This document shows, piece by piece, positions 7,770-16,270 of a DNA stretch of 34,998 nt; the stretch's first letter is position 1; the number at the start of each line of letters is the position of its first letter. The notes beneath the pieces are model-generated. The model was not told where the DNA came from. It saw only the letters and a program-made list of their open reading frames with translations, and ran no database searches. The translations under genes were made by a program, and so were the position numbers. Origin of the DNA: Bacteroidaceae bacterium (GTDB lineage: Bacteria > Bacteroidota > Bacteroidia > Bacteroidales > Bacteroidaceae); NCBI GenBank assembly GCA_024401055.1, contig JAKSLT010000022.1, forward strand, positions 1 through 34,998. The letters are read 5' to 3'.

Positions 7770-9233
7770 TCAAAAATCTTTCTTCGCATGCCGCGCGGCC
7801 AAGACGGGTCGCACGTCGTGCCAGTACACATGGCCCAGGAAAGCCGCGAGAAGCACCGTGCCTACGGCCATCTGTCCCCAGGCGTTCGCCACGTAGTGCG
7901 GCGTCTGCTGCATCACGAAGAAGAAGAGCGCCGTCAGGGCTACGTACACGGCGATGCTTTTCAGCGGATAGGGTATCGGCATGTGGCGCTGCCCCACAAA
8001 ATAACTCAGCAGCGTGCATACGCCGTAGCCGGCCACTCCGGCCCAGGCGCAGGCCACATAGCCCAGACGCGGCACGAGGAAAAAGTTCACCAGTATCAGC
8101 GTCGTGCAGCCGGCCAGCGAGAACCACGTGCCGTAGATGGTCTTGTCCGTGAGCTTATACCAGAATGAGAGGTTGAAATAGACGCCCATCAGTATCTCGG
8201 CCACCATGCAGACGGGCACGATGTGGAGACCCGTGCGGTAGTCGGCGCCGATGAGATATTGCAGCACGGGCATGTAGGCCACCACGGCCAGAAAGGCCAG
8301 GAGCGTGAAGATGATGAAGTATTTCATCACCCGCGCCAGCGTCTCGGGGTTGTTTTTGTCGTTCACTCCCGAGAATACGAAGGGCTCGTAGGCATAGCGG
8401 AAGGCCTGCGTTATCATGGCCATTATCATGGCCACCTTGAGGCATGCGCCGTAGATGCCCAGTGCCGTGCGGCCCTCCTCCTGCGGCAACAGGCGCGGCA
8501 GCATCAGTTGTCCGGCCACCTGATTGAGGATGCCGGCGATGCCCAGCACGAGCAGAGGCCAGCTATAGCGCAGCATGCGCCCCGCCAGTGACTTGCTGAA
8601 CAGCGAACGCCGCACGTAGCGCAGTTCCTTCACGAAGCAGAGCATCACCACGGAGGTGCAGATGAGGTTGATGAGGAAGGTGTAGCCCACCGTGATGGTC
8701 CAGTCCTCCAGATAATGCGGCAGCAAGACGTAGGCCACCACGTTGAGCGTGCAGTTCAGCAGGATGAACAGCATCTTGAAGCACGCGAACTTGAGGGCTT
8801 TCTTCTGGAAGCGGAGCAGCGAGAAGAGAATGGCCTGCACGGCGTCCATCGCCACGATGACGGCCATCAACTCGATATATTCCGGATGCCGGGCGTAGCC
8901 CAGCGCGGCGCTTATCGGCGCAATGAGCCCCAGCACCGCGGCCAGGAACACGGCGGCCACCACGGCCACCATCAGGAAGGCGGTGGAGAAGACGCTCTGC
9001 GGGTTCTCCCCCTCGCGGTTGGCGAAACGGAAAAACGTCGTCTCCATGCCGAAGGTGAGAATTACCAGCAACAAGGCTGTCTGGGCATAGAGGTCGTTCA
9101 CGATGCCATAGTCGGCACACGACTTCAGCACATACGTGTAGAGAGGTACGAGGAGATAATTCAAAAAGCGACCTACGATGCTGCTGAGCCCGTAGATCGC
9201 TGTATCTTTCAGAAGTGAGGTTAGTTTAGCCAT
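7770..9233 (-). CDS. Polysaccharide flippase, Wzx/MATE-like (MOP superfamily)
   Basis: This 487-residue polytopic membrane protein has about 12-14 predicted hydrophobic segments and begins MAKLTSLLKDTAIYGLSSIVGR, a start typical of Bacteroidota oligosaccharide flippases (PF01943/PF13440). Such proteins move undecaprenyl-linked glycan units from the inner to the outer leaflet of the cytoplasmic membrane. The end (residues 470-487) is short and basic, as expected for a cytoplasmic tail. The gene starts only 33 bases after the 3' end of tRNA-Gln on the same strand and has no separate promoter that I can see, so read-through from the tRNA promoter is possible. It converges on the glycosyltransferase genes, which may act in the same pathway. 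Its substrate is unknown. Confidence 0.88.
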   Translation of the reverse strand: MAKLTSLLKDTAIYGLSSIVGRFLNYLLVPLYTYVLKSCADYGIVNDLYAQTALLLVILTFGMETTFFRFANREGENPQSVFSTAFLMVAVVAAVFLAAVLGLIAPISAALGYARHPEYIELMAVIVAMDAVQAILFSLLRFQKKALKFACFKMLFILLNCTLNVVAYVLLPHYLEDWTITVGYTFLINLICTSVVMLCFVKELRYVRRSLFSKSLAGRMLRYSWPLLVLGIAGILNQVAGQLMLPRLLPQEEGRTALGIYGACLKVAMIMAMITQAFRYAYEPFVFSGVNDKNNPETLARVMKYFIIFTLLAFLAVVAYMPVLQYLIGADYRTGLHIVPVCMVAEILMGVYFNLSFWYKLTDKTIYGTWFSLAGCTTLILVNFFLVPRLGYVACAWAGVAGYGVCTLLSYFVGQRHMPIPYPLKSIAVYVALTALFFFVMQQTPHYVANAWGQMAVGTVLLAAFLGHVYWHDVRPVLAARHAKKDF

Positions 9234-9266
9234 GCTTTTTACCTTAACCTTTACTTATAGTCTATG

Positions 9267-9337
9267 TTGTCCTACTCCGATTCGAACGGGGACTGAGAGA
9301 ACCAAAAACTCTAGTGCTGCCATTACACCATAGGACA
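9267..9337 (-). tRNA. tRNA-Gln (anticodon UUG)
   Basis: The reverse strand folds as a 71-nt tRNA. The acceptor stem TGTCCTA pairs fully with TAGGACA. The D-arm is GTGT...GCAC. The anticodon loop TTTTGGT gives anticodon TTG on stem AGAGT/TCTCT, with one T-T mismatch next to the loop. The T-arm contains GTTCGAATC. CCA is not encoded, as is common in Bacteroidota. Confidence 0.95.
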
Positions 9338-9378
9338 ATCGCATCGCGCGGCACGCCCTCGTGCCTTACTTAGCGGTG

Positions 9379-9410
9379 CAAAAATACAAACTTTCCTCCA
9401 TATAGCCAAG
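9379..9410 (-). promoter_or_regulatory. Bacteroidota-type promoter for tRNA-Gln
   Basis: On the - strand a CTTG box (9407-9410) is followed after 20 nt by TATTTTTG (9379-9386), matching the TTTG-N19-21-TAnnTTTG pattern. It ends 41 bases before the mature tRNA 5' end. Confidence 0.6.
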
Positions 9411-9550
9411 AGCGAAAGCCTATTTTTGCGTTTTCTTCCCGCAGGGAAGCATACATTTTAGCCCTCGCGCATTGCAAATCACCCTCTTTGAAGGCAAAGC
9501 TGAGGGGAATAGAAAAATGGAAGAGACTATATACAATTTAGCACAACATA

Positions 9551-9751
9551 TTTTTATTTATCAAGAATTAAAGAATTAAGGAATTTTTATCGTGTTCTGA
9601 AAATGAATTTTTAGGAATTACGCAGTGCAGGGCACTGTTGAATATGTGGCCGCAGGAATTCTGCTGCATCAAGCAGCTAATTCAAAAGAATTCCAGGCAA
9701 GAAGGCAAACGAAGTAATTCCTTAATTCTGTAATTCTTGATAAAAATAAAA
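9551..9751. repeat. MITE-like element with about 26-bp terminal inverted repeats
   Basis: The left arm (9551-9585) contains ATCAAGAATTAAAGAATTAA; the right arm (9716-9751), read on the other strand, contains ATCAAGAATTACAGAATTAA. The arms match over about 26 bases with one mismatch, then diverge in poly-T. The roughly 130-bp core carries small inverted repeats (GCAGTGC.GGGCACTG and GCAGGAATTCTGC) and no coding frame. It may be a non-autonomous mobile element or a large hairpin terminator for the DUF5686 gene, which ends at 9812. Confidence 0.6.
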
Positions 9752-9811
9752 GACAGATAGGTTTATGCCAACAAGTATATCATTGCCCGACATTACCAAC
9801 TGTTACCCTTC

Positions 9812-12172
9812 CTAAAAGCCTAAGTCTATCCTAAACCTTATGCCCCATTTGTGCGCCGTGGGCAGGTCGTTGTAGGTGAAACGGTGCACATATTCCACGT
9901 GCAGCAGTTTGAAGATATTGTGTATGCCCACGACTCCCTCCACGTAGGGCTTCCGCGCTTCCATCACGCTCGACGATGAGGGGAAGAGCATCATGCCTTC
10001 CTCGTCGGCCGTGAAGTAGGCGGGATTGTTCTTTTTGCTCAACGTGCCCCACAGCACGTTCACGCCGAGAAACTCGCGCAACTTCAGCTTTCGCAGCAGC
10101 GGGATGCGGTTGAAGAGCTTGCCGCCCATGTCCCACCCCACCATGCACGAGGCATACCTGTCGTTCAGGAACTCCATGTTGTTCACCAGTCCGAAGGTGT
10201 TTTTCTGCTTGATGTAGCTCAGGTTCGAGGCGGGCATCAGCAGCAGCGGGAAGGGCACCTTGTTCCATTGCACGCCGCCCTTCACATCCACGTCCAACCG
10301 TCCCCACGAGTTCAGTTGGAAGCGGCGGTAGAGTTCGGCCTCCGTGATGTTGTAGCGATACTGGCTGCCCCACACGCCCTTTACGCCCAGGGTGTGGGAG
10401 AGGGCATAGATGGGGGCGTCCTCGTTCAGCGTGTGGCGCGCCTGCTTCGAGTTGATATACGCCGCGCCGGGTTTGTAGCGCACGGCCGCCGTCACGTCGG
10501 CCACGGTGAGCGAGGGCAGCAGTGTGTTGTCGGGCCGTTGGAAGAGGAGCTCGCCCGCGGGACTGTCCTTCTCGCGCCTGGCCTGCATCTGCACCCGCAA
10601 GCCGCTGCGCCACTCCTTCTCATACAGCAGGCGGAACTTCTCATAATACATCATGTGCTCCGTCTTCGCCCACTTCAGCGACGTGAAGACATTGTCCTTG
10701 TCGGTGTTCAGGAAGAGGTCGGAGGGCGCCATGAGGTCGCGCTGGTACGTGAAGGTGAGATTGTGGCAGGGGAACTCCGCCGGCGTGTATTCCGGACGGT
10801 TGAAGGCCCATGTCACCTCGCCCAGTCCCTTCCACTTCTTATCCTTGAAACCGTAGGCCACGTAGCCTTTAAGGAAGAGGTGGGGCATGAGTGCCGCCGT
10901 AGTGCGGGCGCTGAGCCTGAGGCGCAGGCCGTCTACGGGGTTTGAGGAGATGATGGTGTTCACGGGCGTTATATCGACCTTCGCAGGCTTCCCCGGCCGT
11001 ATCGTGAGCGGCACGGAGTTGTTCACCAGTGCCCGCGCCACCCATATTACGGGCTTCATGCCGCGGATGTTGAAGAAATTTTCCTTGAAGTCGTCAATGC
11101 GGTCTTCGGCGTCAGAGAGGGCCTCCGCCCTGTGCATAATCCAGAACACAGGGCCGCGCTCGCCGGCATCTTTCAGCGTGTAGGAGTCGCCGGCGGGAGC
11201 AAAGAAGGCGGCAGGAATCTCCATCGTCGAGAATTTGGAGTAAGTCGTCGTGCGCCGCGCCTGGAACTTCTGCAAGCTCTCCACGATGCGCAACTCCAGC
11301 ACCATGTCGCTCTGCTGCAGCACGTGCTCGCCCGAGGGCAACGTCAGGAAACTCTGGTTGAGCCTCATGCCGTCAATCCAGTTGATACCCGTGCCGCGCG
11401 GCATCATCAGCGTGGCATAATGCACGCGGTAGGTGGAGTCCGCAGCGATGAGCATCGTGCCCGAGAAGCCAAAGTCCTGGCGGTTGCGCGGACGGAAGCT
11501 CACCTCATAGAGCCGCAGGCTGTCTATTGTCAGCGTGTCCTCTATATAATAATGATAGAACGAGAGCGCCGTGCGCCGGCTCAGCGGCGACGTCATCTGG
11601 CGTTGCAGCAGACGCACGTCGTCGTCCAGAATGTTGATGTCCGTAAAAAGGTCGTTCAGTCCGGCCGCCGTGATGCTCCCCACGTCCAGAAGCTCGTCCA
11701 GACCGCTGTGGCGCTCCCCCATCACCACCTCCTTCTTTTCCTTACCGTTCCGCGCCGTCAGGCAGCGCGTCAACTTCTCGTTGATTGTCACGGGGATGAT
11801 GCGCTTGCCCGTGGCGTTGCACACCTCCACGTTATCCTTCAGAAAAGGCATTTTACTGTAGCCGCCCTCCTGCAATGTACGCTCGCTCACGTCGTTGAGC
11901 GAGAACACCAACTTCGTGTACCGTTCCACCGACGTGTATTCGTGATGCCGCGGCCAGTTGGCGTCAGCCTTGGCGTCGATGACCTTCTGCATAAGCTCCA
12001 CGGCGGGATTTCCCTTGCGCCTGTAGTGTTCCCTCCCTGCGCGCACGGTGGCTTCGCCCAGCAGTAGCGTGTCAGGAGCGCGAAAGCCCTCCTCTACCAC
12101 CTCCTGAGCCTCCACAGTGGAGCCGCACAGCCCCACGCAGCAAAGCACAAACAACAGTATGCGAAGTTTCAT
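9812..12172 (-). CDS. DUF5686 family outer-membrane protein
   Basis: This 786-residue protein has a signal peptide (MKLRILLFVLCCVGLCGSTVEAQ). The N-terminal half begins with GNPAVELMQKVIDAK, a segment typical of DUF5686 proteins, and the C-terminal half of alternating aromatic strands ends in RIDLGF, as a beta-barrel inserted in the outer membrane would. The usual CarboxypepD_reg-like beta-sandwich before the GNPA segment appears to be absent: only about 30 residues separate the signal peptide from it, so this is a shorter version of the family. The function is unknown; many members sit in surface or TonB-linked contexts. A TAATTTTG box lies only four bases before the ATG. It is transcribed alone, downstream of a hairpin at 12307-12360 that closes the preceding genes. 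Confidence 0.82.
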   Translation of the reverse strand: MKLRILLFVLCCVGLCGSTVEAQEVVEEGFRAPDTLLLGEATVRAGREHYRRKGNPAVELMQKVIDAKADANWPRHHEYTSVERYTKLVFSLNDVSERTLQEGGYSKMPFLKDNVEVCNATGKRIIPVTINEKLTRCLTARNGKEKKEVVMGERHSGLDELLDVGSITAAGLNDLFTDINILDDDVRLLQRQMTSPLSRRTALSFYHYYIEDTLTIDSLRLYEVSFRPRNRQDFGFSGTMLIAADSTYRVHYATLMMPRGTGINWIDGMRLNQSFLTLPSGEHVLQQSDMVLELRIVESLQKFQARRTTTYSKFSTMEIPAAFFAPAGDSYTLKDAGERGPVFWIMHRAEALSDAEDRIDDFKENFFNIRGMKPVIWVARALVNNSVPLTIRPGKPAKVDITPVNTIISSNPVDGLRLRLSARTTAALMPHLFLKGYVAYGFKDKKWKGLGEVTWAFNRPEYTPAEFPCHNLTFTYQRDLMAPSDLFLNTDKDNVFTSLKWAKTEHMMYYEKFRLLYEKEWRSGLRVQMQARREKDSPAGELLFQRPDNTLLPSLTVADVTAAVRYKPGAAYINSKQARHTLNEDAPIYALSHTLGVKGVWGSQYRYNITEAELYRRFQLNSWGRLDVDVKGGVQWNKVPFPLLLMPASNLSYIKQKNTFGLVNNMEFLNDRYASCMVGWDMGGKLFNRIPLLRKLKLREFLGVNVLWGTLSKKNNPAYFTADEEGMMLFPSSSSVMEARKPYVEGVVGIHNIFKLLHVEYVHRFTYNDLPTAHKWGIRFRIDLGF

Positions 12173-12176
12173 GCTG

Positions 12177-12184
12177 CAAAATTA
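12177..12184 (-). promoter_or_regulatory. TAATTTTG box just before the DUF5686 start
   Basis: It matches the Bacteroidota -7 consensus TAnnTTTG but ends only four bases before the ATG, so a transcript from it would be nearly leaderless. No clear -33 box is seen. It may be a chance match in AT-rich DNA. Confidence 0.4.
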
Positions 12185-12278
12185 CGACTTTCTACGGAGA
12201 TAGCCACGAATAATTCAGTTAAAAAATAAAAATTATGGTGTTCAGCCAGATGCTTACGATGAGGGAAGGGCCTTTCCG

Positions 12279-12306
12279 TTGTCTGTTGTCTTCTTCGTCC
12301 GTTGTC
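12279..12306. repeat. Short degenerate tract of TTGTCYG heptamers
   Basis: It reads TTGTCTG, TTGTCTT, then CTTCGTCCG and TTGTCCT. The heptamer is the same one that is repeated ten times inside the gene at 22713-23978. It looks like a decayed tract. Confidence 0.5.
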
Positions 12307-12360
12307 CTCTAAAATAGCAAGCGGCCGCACATTGCTGTGCAGCCGCCTGTTATTTTAGAG
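12307..12360 (-). terminator. 54-nt hairpin downstream of the small peptide gene
   Basis: The outer arms CTCTAAAATA and TATTTTAGAG are perfectly complementary. An inner stem CGGCCGCACA/TGTGCAGCCG has one mismatch and a TTGC loop. On the - strand it lies ten bases after the peptide stop codon and its descending arm ends in TATTTTAGAG, suiting a factor-independent terminator for the 15936-12371 transcript. Confidence 0.65.
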
Positions 12361-12370
12361 AGTGTTCGGA

Positions 12371-12553
12371 TTATTCGTCTCCGCGCGTCCAGTTTTCGTA
12401 GCTCCAGCCGTTGGTGAGCTGGCCGGGGCCTTCGTCGTCGGGACCGCCGACGGTCTGGTCGGGGTCGGTAACTACGGGAACGCTGTTGAGGAGTACGGAG
12501 GTTTCAACGTGAAGAGCAGTAACGTCCACTGCGGGAATGATATACTTTTTCAT
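12371..12553 (-). CDS. Small 60-residue peptide of the MKKYIxP type, unknown function
   Basis: The gene encodes a 60-residue acidic peptide. The first half (MKKYIIPAVDVTALHVETSVLLNS) resembles the N terminus of many small uncharacterised proteins in Prevotella and relatives. The second half is Pro/Gly/Asp-rich and ends SYENWTRGDE. There is no clear signal peptide or membrane span and no cysteine. It starts 26 bases after the stop of the large secreted protein on the same strand, with an A-rich leader, and is followed at once by a strong hairpin, so the two genes are probably one transcript. No maturation or transport gene lies beside it, so I do not call it a modified-peptide precursor. Its reality rests on the conserved-looking start, the operon position and the terminator. 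Confidence 0.65.
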   Translation of the reverse strand: MKKYIIPAVDVTALHVETSVLLNSVPVVTDPDQTVGGPDDEGPGQLTNGWSYENWTRGDE

Positions 12554-12579
12554 AAGTGTTTCTTTCTGTTTAGTGGTTA

Positions 12580-15500
12580 TTACTTGATGATCTTCTTACC
12601 GTTCAGGATGTTGATACCCTTCTGCATCTTGTTGATGCGGCGGCCCTGGATGTCGTAGCCAGCCTTGAGGTTGGTAGCGCTGATGACGCTGTTGACGCCT
12701 TCGATGCCGCTGAAGTCAATGATGAAGCCCTTGGCCATTTCCACGTCTGTCTGGTAGTAAGCCTTGAAGCCTTGGAGCGAGCTGCCTACGAACTTGTAGA
12801 AGCCGGGCGTGCTGTTCTTGATGGAGAATACGTAGTTGCCGTCGGTCTCAGCGGAGGCGATGGTCTTCACGGTGCCGTCGAGGTCGCTCGTGCCGCTGAC
12901 AGTGCCTTCGGTGATGGCGAAGTTGTAGGTATCAGCGCCAGCTTCGAGAACGACGCCTGTGTTGGCGGGGATGGTGGTCAACACTTCGGGAACGAGGTAT
13001 GCATCACTGGCTGTCATGCTGTATGCGGTAACGCTGGCGGGAACTTCGAGGTTCACGGGAGCGTAGAGCGTAGCATAGCCGGCGGAAGTGACGGTTACGG
13101 GGAGTTCGGTAATTTCTTCGAGGTACCAAGCGCAGTTGTCGCTGTTGGCAGCGCTGTTGCGGTTTACGTCGGTAGTGCCGTCATAGAATACCTTGCTGCC
13201 GCTGTAATTGGACTGGATGGTATAGGCGCCCTTCTTGCCATAGTTGCTGGCGGAGAAGGTGTGCTTCTCGAAAGTGCTGCCGACTGTAGCGCGGCTGTAC
13301 GTGTTGATGAAGCCGAGGCCGGACTGGTAACCGATGAGCTCGCCGTCCTTGGTGTAGTAGAGGATGCTGGAGGCGTCCTTTTCGGCGGTCATGCCGGCGC
13401 GGCCGTTGGATACAGAGTTGTCGCCTGCGATGTAGTTGAGGGACTTGGCACCCTGTACGCGGAGGAACATGCCGGGCTTGGGCATGTTGAGCTGGAGCTC
13501 GGAGATGTAAGAAGTGATGTCATCAATCATCTCTTGAACATCATCAGCTTCACCTTCATGTGCTTCAAGCAGTTCTTCGGCCATTTCAATGATTGCAGGC
13601 CAGAAATCTGTGTAATCCTCGCCGTCCTCAATCCAGGAGTACTGGCTGAGGCCGTGACCTACGGGATAGCTATTGGCAGTGGTGATAATTGCCTCGAGAC
13701 CATTCCAGTCAATTTCGCCAGGAGAGAATACGTTGTCAATATGACCATTGGTGTTGGTGTTGGAACCGTCAGAAGAATGAGCCGTAGCGATGTAACGTAC
13801 GGTGTAGGTGCCTGCGGGGATTCTTACAGTATAAACATTGTTAACTTTCTGACCGCCGCTATAGCCAAAGTGATAGTCGGAAGCTACAACAGTACCGCTG
13901 CCATCTACAACGTCAACACCGACGATGTCGATACGGTGGCTGCCACTTGTATAGACAAAGGTGGACTGCAGTTTACCGGCTTCTTCGATTACATAGGTCT
14001 TTTCGATATCATAGAGGTCGGTAGCTTCGTAATCGGTAAGGAGATCTGCGGGGGGATTGCTCATTACGCTCCAACAAGAGGTGGTGAGAGGAGTGTAATT
14101 GATGGAAGCGTTGATGTCGTTGAGCGTATAAACTACGTTGATGACAGTGCCATCGATAGTGATATTACAGGAATAGCCTTCAACGGGAGTGGCAGTAAGG
14201 TCTGCCACAGTGAGGCCGGTGGCCGTAATCTTGTCACCATTGTTGTAGGTATGGCCATCATAGGTCACGCTACCAGTGGCACCCGTGACGTTCACGGTGT
14301 ATTCAACGGCACCGATGTAGTAAAGTTTCAAGCTCTGGAAAGCCATGCACATACCATTGTTGACAGAGCCCTTGCTCATGGAGAAGTTCACCTGAACGTC
14401 GCCGCCATTGGTAACGATGTCTTCGCCGCACTCATAGACGAGGAGGTCGTTGAGGTTGCCCTTCTGTATCTGGGGCACGTTGAAGTTGGTGATGGTGTTC
14501 TCATAAAGGGTGCTGCCGCCTTCAATGACGGTTACCTTGAAGTTCACGTCGCTCTGACCGGCATTCTGCTGGAAAGAGCCGCTACCGTTGATGGCATACA
14601 TGGGCAGGTTGATGCGGTTGAACTTGGAACCTGCGGGCAGGCCGGAAATGGTAAAGTTCAAGGGCTCATTGCTCATGTCCTTACTGTTCTTGTTAATCAC
14701 GATGCAATTCGTGCCGGGCTGGGAAACGGTCTTGGGAGCCGTGTTGCCCGTGACAGTAGCCGTGACGCCGCTGACGGCATTGCCATCAGCATCGGTAGCT
14801 GCAACGGAGATGTTCACACCGGCCCAGGAGGTGCCAGTGTTGCTGAAAGTAGCATTCAGGTTAGTCACAGCACTGGCAGGAGCGGACTCGAAAACATATC
14901 CGCATTTCGGGCATTCTGTGGCGTCTTCGGCTACAGTCTCACCGCAATTGGGGCATTCCTTCGTGGTGGGAGCTACTTCTTCAAGGCTGAAGACTACAGG
15001 ATTGGCGTTGTTGTTGTAGAACTTCGTCTTACCGCTCTGGCCACCGAAGTAACTGCCGGCATAAGAACCGGAAGTGTTCTTGATAGTGATACCGCCTTCT
15101 ACCTTGTCGATTGCCCAAGGCTGGGCCGTGGTGCTGCTTACTGCATACCAAGAGCTGATACCGATATAGTTGCCGGTAGTGGCGTCCTGAATAGAATAAC
15201 CGCCCGTTACGGCTGCAAACTTCACGGCAGTCTTATCGGTGGTGGAGGGAGTAACATTTGCGCTGCTGCCAGTGGCAGAGGGTATTACGACATACTGGCT
15301 GATACCCGTATCCTTCAAATAATAGGTCTTGGTTACGTCAACGGGAGGCTCGGGAGCAGTGAGCTGCTCAACAGTCCAGACGACCTTGGTGAGGTCGGCG
15401 GTACCGTTGGAGGTCTGGGTGGTGGAAGTCAGCATAATCGTAGCGGGAAGTTCGTCGCTAAGCTTGTTGACAACGTCCAGACGGTTCGTCTTGCCATTGG

Positions 15501-15936
15501 CCAGCTGACCATAGATGGCGTAGTAGCCGGAGGTCGTGCCGCCGTTTACGTTCTTCACGACAATGACGTACTTCTTGCCAACAGAAGGAGTGGCCACGGG
15601 ACTGGCCATTACAAGCGAAGTACTGGACGTCGTTACCTCGTAGAAATAGAAGTAGCGTGCATTGGTCTGCGCAGTAGCCGAGGACAGGTAGCCGTTCGAG
15701 CCACTGTTAATCCAACGGCTGATGTCGTTGCAGTAGAGCTGGTAAGCTTTTTCTTCACCGCTCACAGCCTTGATGGAAAAGTCCTGCGATGTAGTACCTA
15801 CGCTGACTGCGTCGTTAGCAGCCGCCGCATTCAGGTACATACCGGCATCATTCTTGAACGCTACGTTCTCGATGTCGGTAGCCCACGCTGCCATGCCCGT
15901 CAGACACAGCAGCAAAAGAGTAATAAACTTCTTCAT
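12580..15936 (-). CDS. Large secreted modular protein with an embedded zinc ribbon and Prevotella-type C-terminal tail
   Basis: The chosen start, ATG at 15936, gives 1118 residues beginning with the signal peptide MKKFITLLLLCLTGMAAWA; a longer frame upstream adds 40 residues that do not look secretory and span the probable promoter. Residues 25-190 and 203-320 are two Ser/Thr/Gly-rich beta modules, perhaps lectin- or trefoil-like. A zinc ribbon of two CPxCG knuckles follows (C328, C331, C342, C345). Then come beta-sandwich-like segments, a short helical stretch, a third module near FLRVQGAKSLNYIAG, a domain starting LPVTVTSAGYATLYAPV, and the tail GYDIQGRRINKMQKGINILN with a basic end, like sorting or anchoring tails of Bacteroidales surface proteins. 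No catalytic motif is visible. Base composition is visibly less GC-rich than in the neighbours. A surface adhesin or glycan-binding role is inference. Confidence 0.75.
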   Translation of the reverse strand: MKKFITLLLLCLTGMAAWATDIENVAFKNDAGMYLNAAAANDAVSVGTTSQDFSIKAVSGEEKAYQLYCNDISRWINSGSNGYLSSATAQTNARYFYFYEVTTSSTSLVMASPVATPSVGKKYVIVVKNVNGGTTSGYYAIYGQLANGKTNRLDVVNKLSDELPATIMLTSTTQTSNGTADLTKVVWTVEQLTAPEPPVDVTKTYYLKDTGISQYVVIPSATGSSANVTPSTTDKTAVKFAAVTGGYSIQDATTGNYIGISSWYAVSSTTAQPWAIDKVEGGITIKNTSGSYAGSYFGGQSGKTKFYNNNANPVVFSLEEVAPTTKECPNCGETVAEDATECPKCGYVFESAPASAVTNLNATFSNTGTSWAGVNISVAATDADGNAVSGVTATVTGNTAPKTVSQPGTNCIVINKNSKDMSNEPLNFTISGLPAGSKFNRINLPMYAINGSGSFQQNAGQSDVNFKVTVIEGGSTLYENTITNFNVPQIQKGNLNDLLVYECGEDIVTNGGDVQVNFSMSKGSVNNGMCMAFQSLKLYYIGAVEYTVNVTGATGSVTYDGHTYNNGDKITATGLTVADLTATPVEGYSCNITIDGTVINVVYTLNDINASINYTPLTTSCWSVMSNPPADLLTDYEATDLYDIEKTYVIEEAGKLQSTFVYTSGSHRIDIVGVDVVDGSGTVVASDYHFGYSGGQKVNNVYTVRIPAGTYTVRYIATAHSSDGSNTNTNGHIDNVFSPGEIDWNGLEAIITTANSYPVGHGLSQYSWIEDGEDYTDFWPAIIEMAEELLEAHEGEADDVQEMIDDITSYISELQLNMPKPGMFLRVQGAKSLNYIAGDNSVSNGRAGMTAEKDASSILYYTKDGELIGYQSGLGFINTYSRATVGSTFEKHTFSASNYGKKGAYTIQSNYSGSKVFYDGTTDVNRNSAANSDNCAWYLEEITELPVTVTSAGYATLYAPVNLEVPASVTAYSMTASDAYLVPEVLTTIPANTGVVLEAGADTYNFAITEGTVSGTSDLDGTVKTIASAETDGNYVFSIKNSTPGFYKFVGSSLQGFKAYYQTDVEMAKGFIIDFSGIEGVNSVISATNLKAGYDIQGRRINKMQKGINILNGKKIIK

Positions 15937-16026
15937 GTGAATTTGGGTTTGGTTAATAAGGTGAATAATGTTGATTTGTTTACTTCTATGCTTAAATTTC
16001 TCAAAGAGAAAAACATATTTCGCGTG

Positions 16027-16057
16027 CAAATTTACAAAAAAAAGAGAAATTAGCAAG
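16027..16057 (-). promoter_or_regulatory. Bacteroidota-type promoter of the large secreted protein
   Basis: On the - strand CTTG (16054-16057) is followed after 19 nt by TAAATTTG (16027-16034), a match to the TTTG/TAnnTTTG pattern. It predicts an AT-rich leader of about 85 nt before the ATG at 15936 and supports the shorter start. Confidence 0.65.
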
Positions 16058-16270
16058 ATGCTATGGTTTTTTTTTGCTGATATACCGTATCTTGGGCGTA
16101 CTTTTGCAATTACATGGACTTTTTTAGAGGGTGATATGCGAATTTACCGGGCTCCTACAAAATAAATCTCTGAATTACCCCGCATTCAAGTCCTCTGCAA
16201 CATTACCCTCCCGGAATTGCTTCGCCGAGGATACCTCGTAAATTTCATTAACCCCCTTTTAGTTTTGTTT

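Larger units (their letters stand above)
9338..9811. other. Intergenic region upstream of tRNA-Gln and downstream of the DUF5686 gene, 474 bp
   Basis: This holds the tRNA promoter, an AT-rich stretch, and the 201-bp inverted-repeat element at 9551-9751. I see no gene in it. Confidence 0.7.

Noticed and set aside
7621..8168. Three + strand open frames crossing the palindrome array and the flippase 3' end
   Set aside because: Their translations are Arg/Ala-rich shadows of the flippase gene and contain no known motif.
12371..12553. Ribosomally made, modified peptide precursor
   Set aside because: There is no modification enzyme, protease or transporter in the neighbourhood and no core-peptide signature (Cys, or Ser/Thr-rich core).
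12772..16053. A 1093-codon open frame on the + strand opposite the large secreted protein
   Set aside because: The - strand frame has a signal peptide, modular domains and a promoter. The + strand translation is Val/Gly/Ala-rich without any motif, as expected of an antisense shadow.
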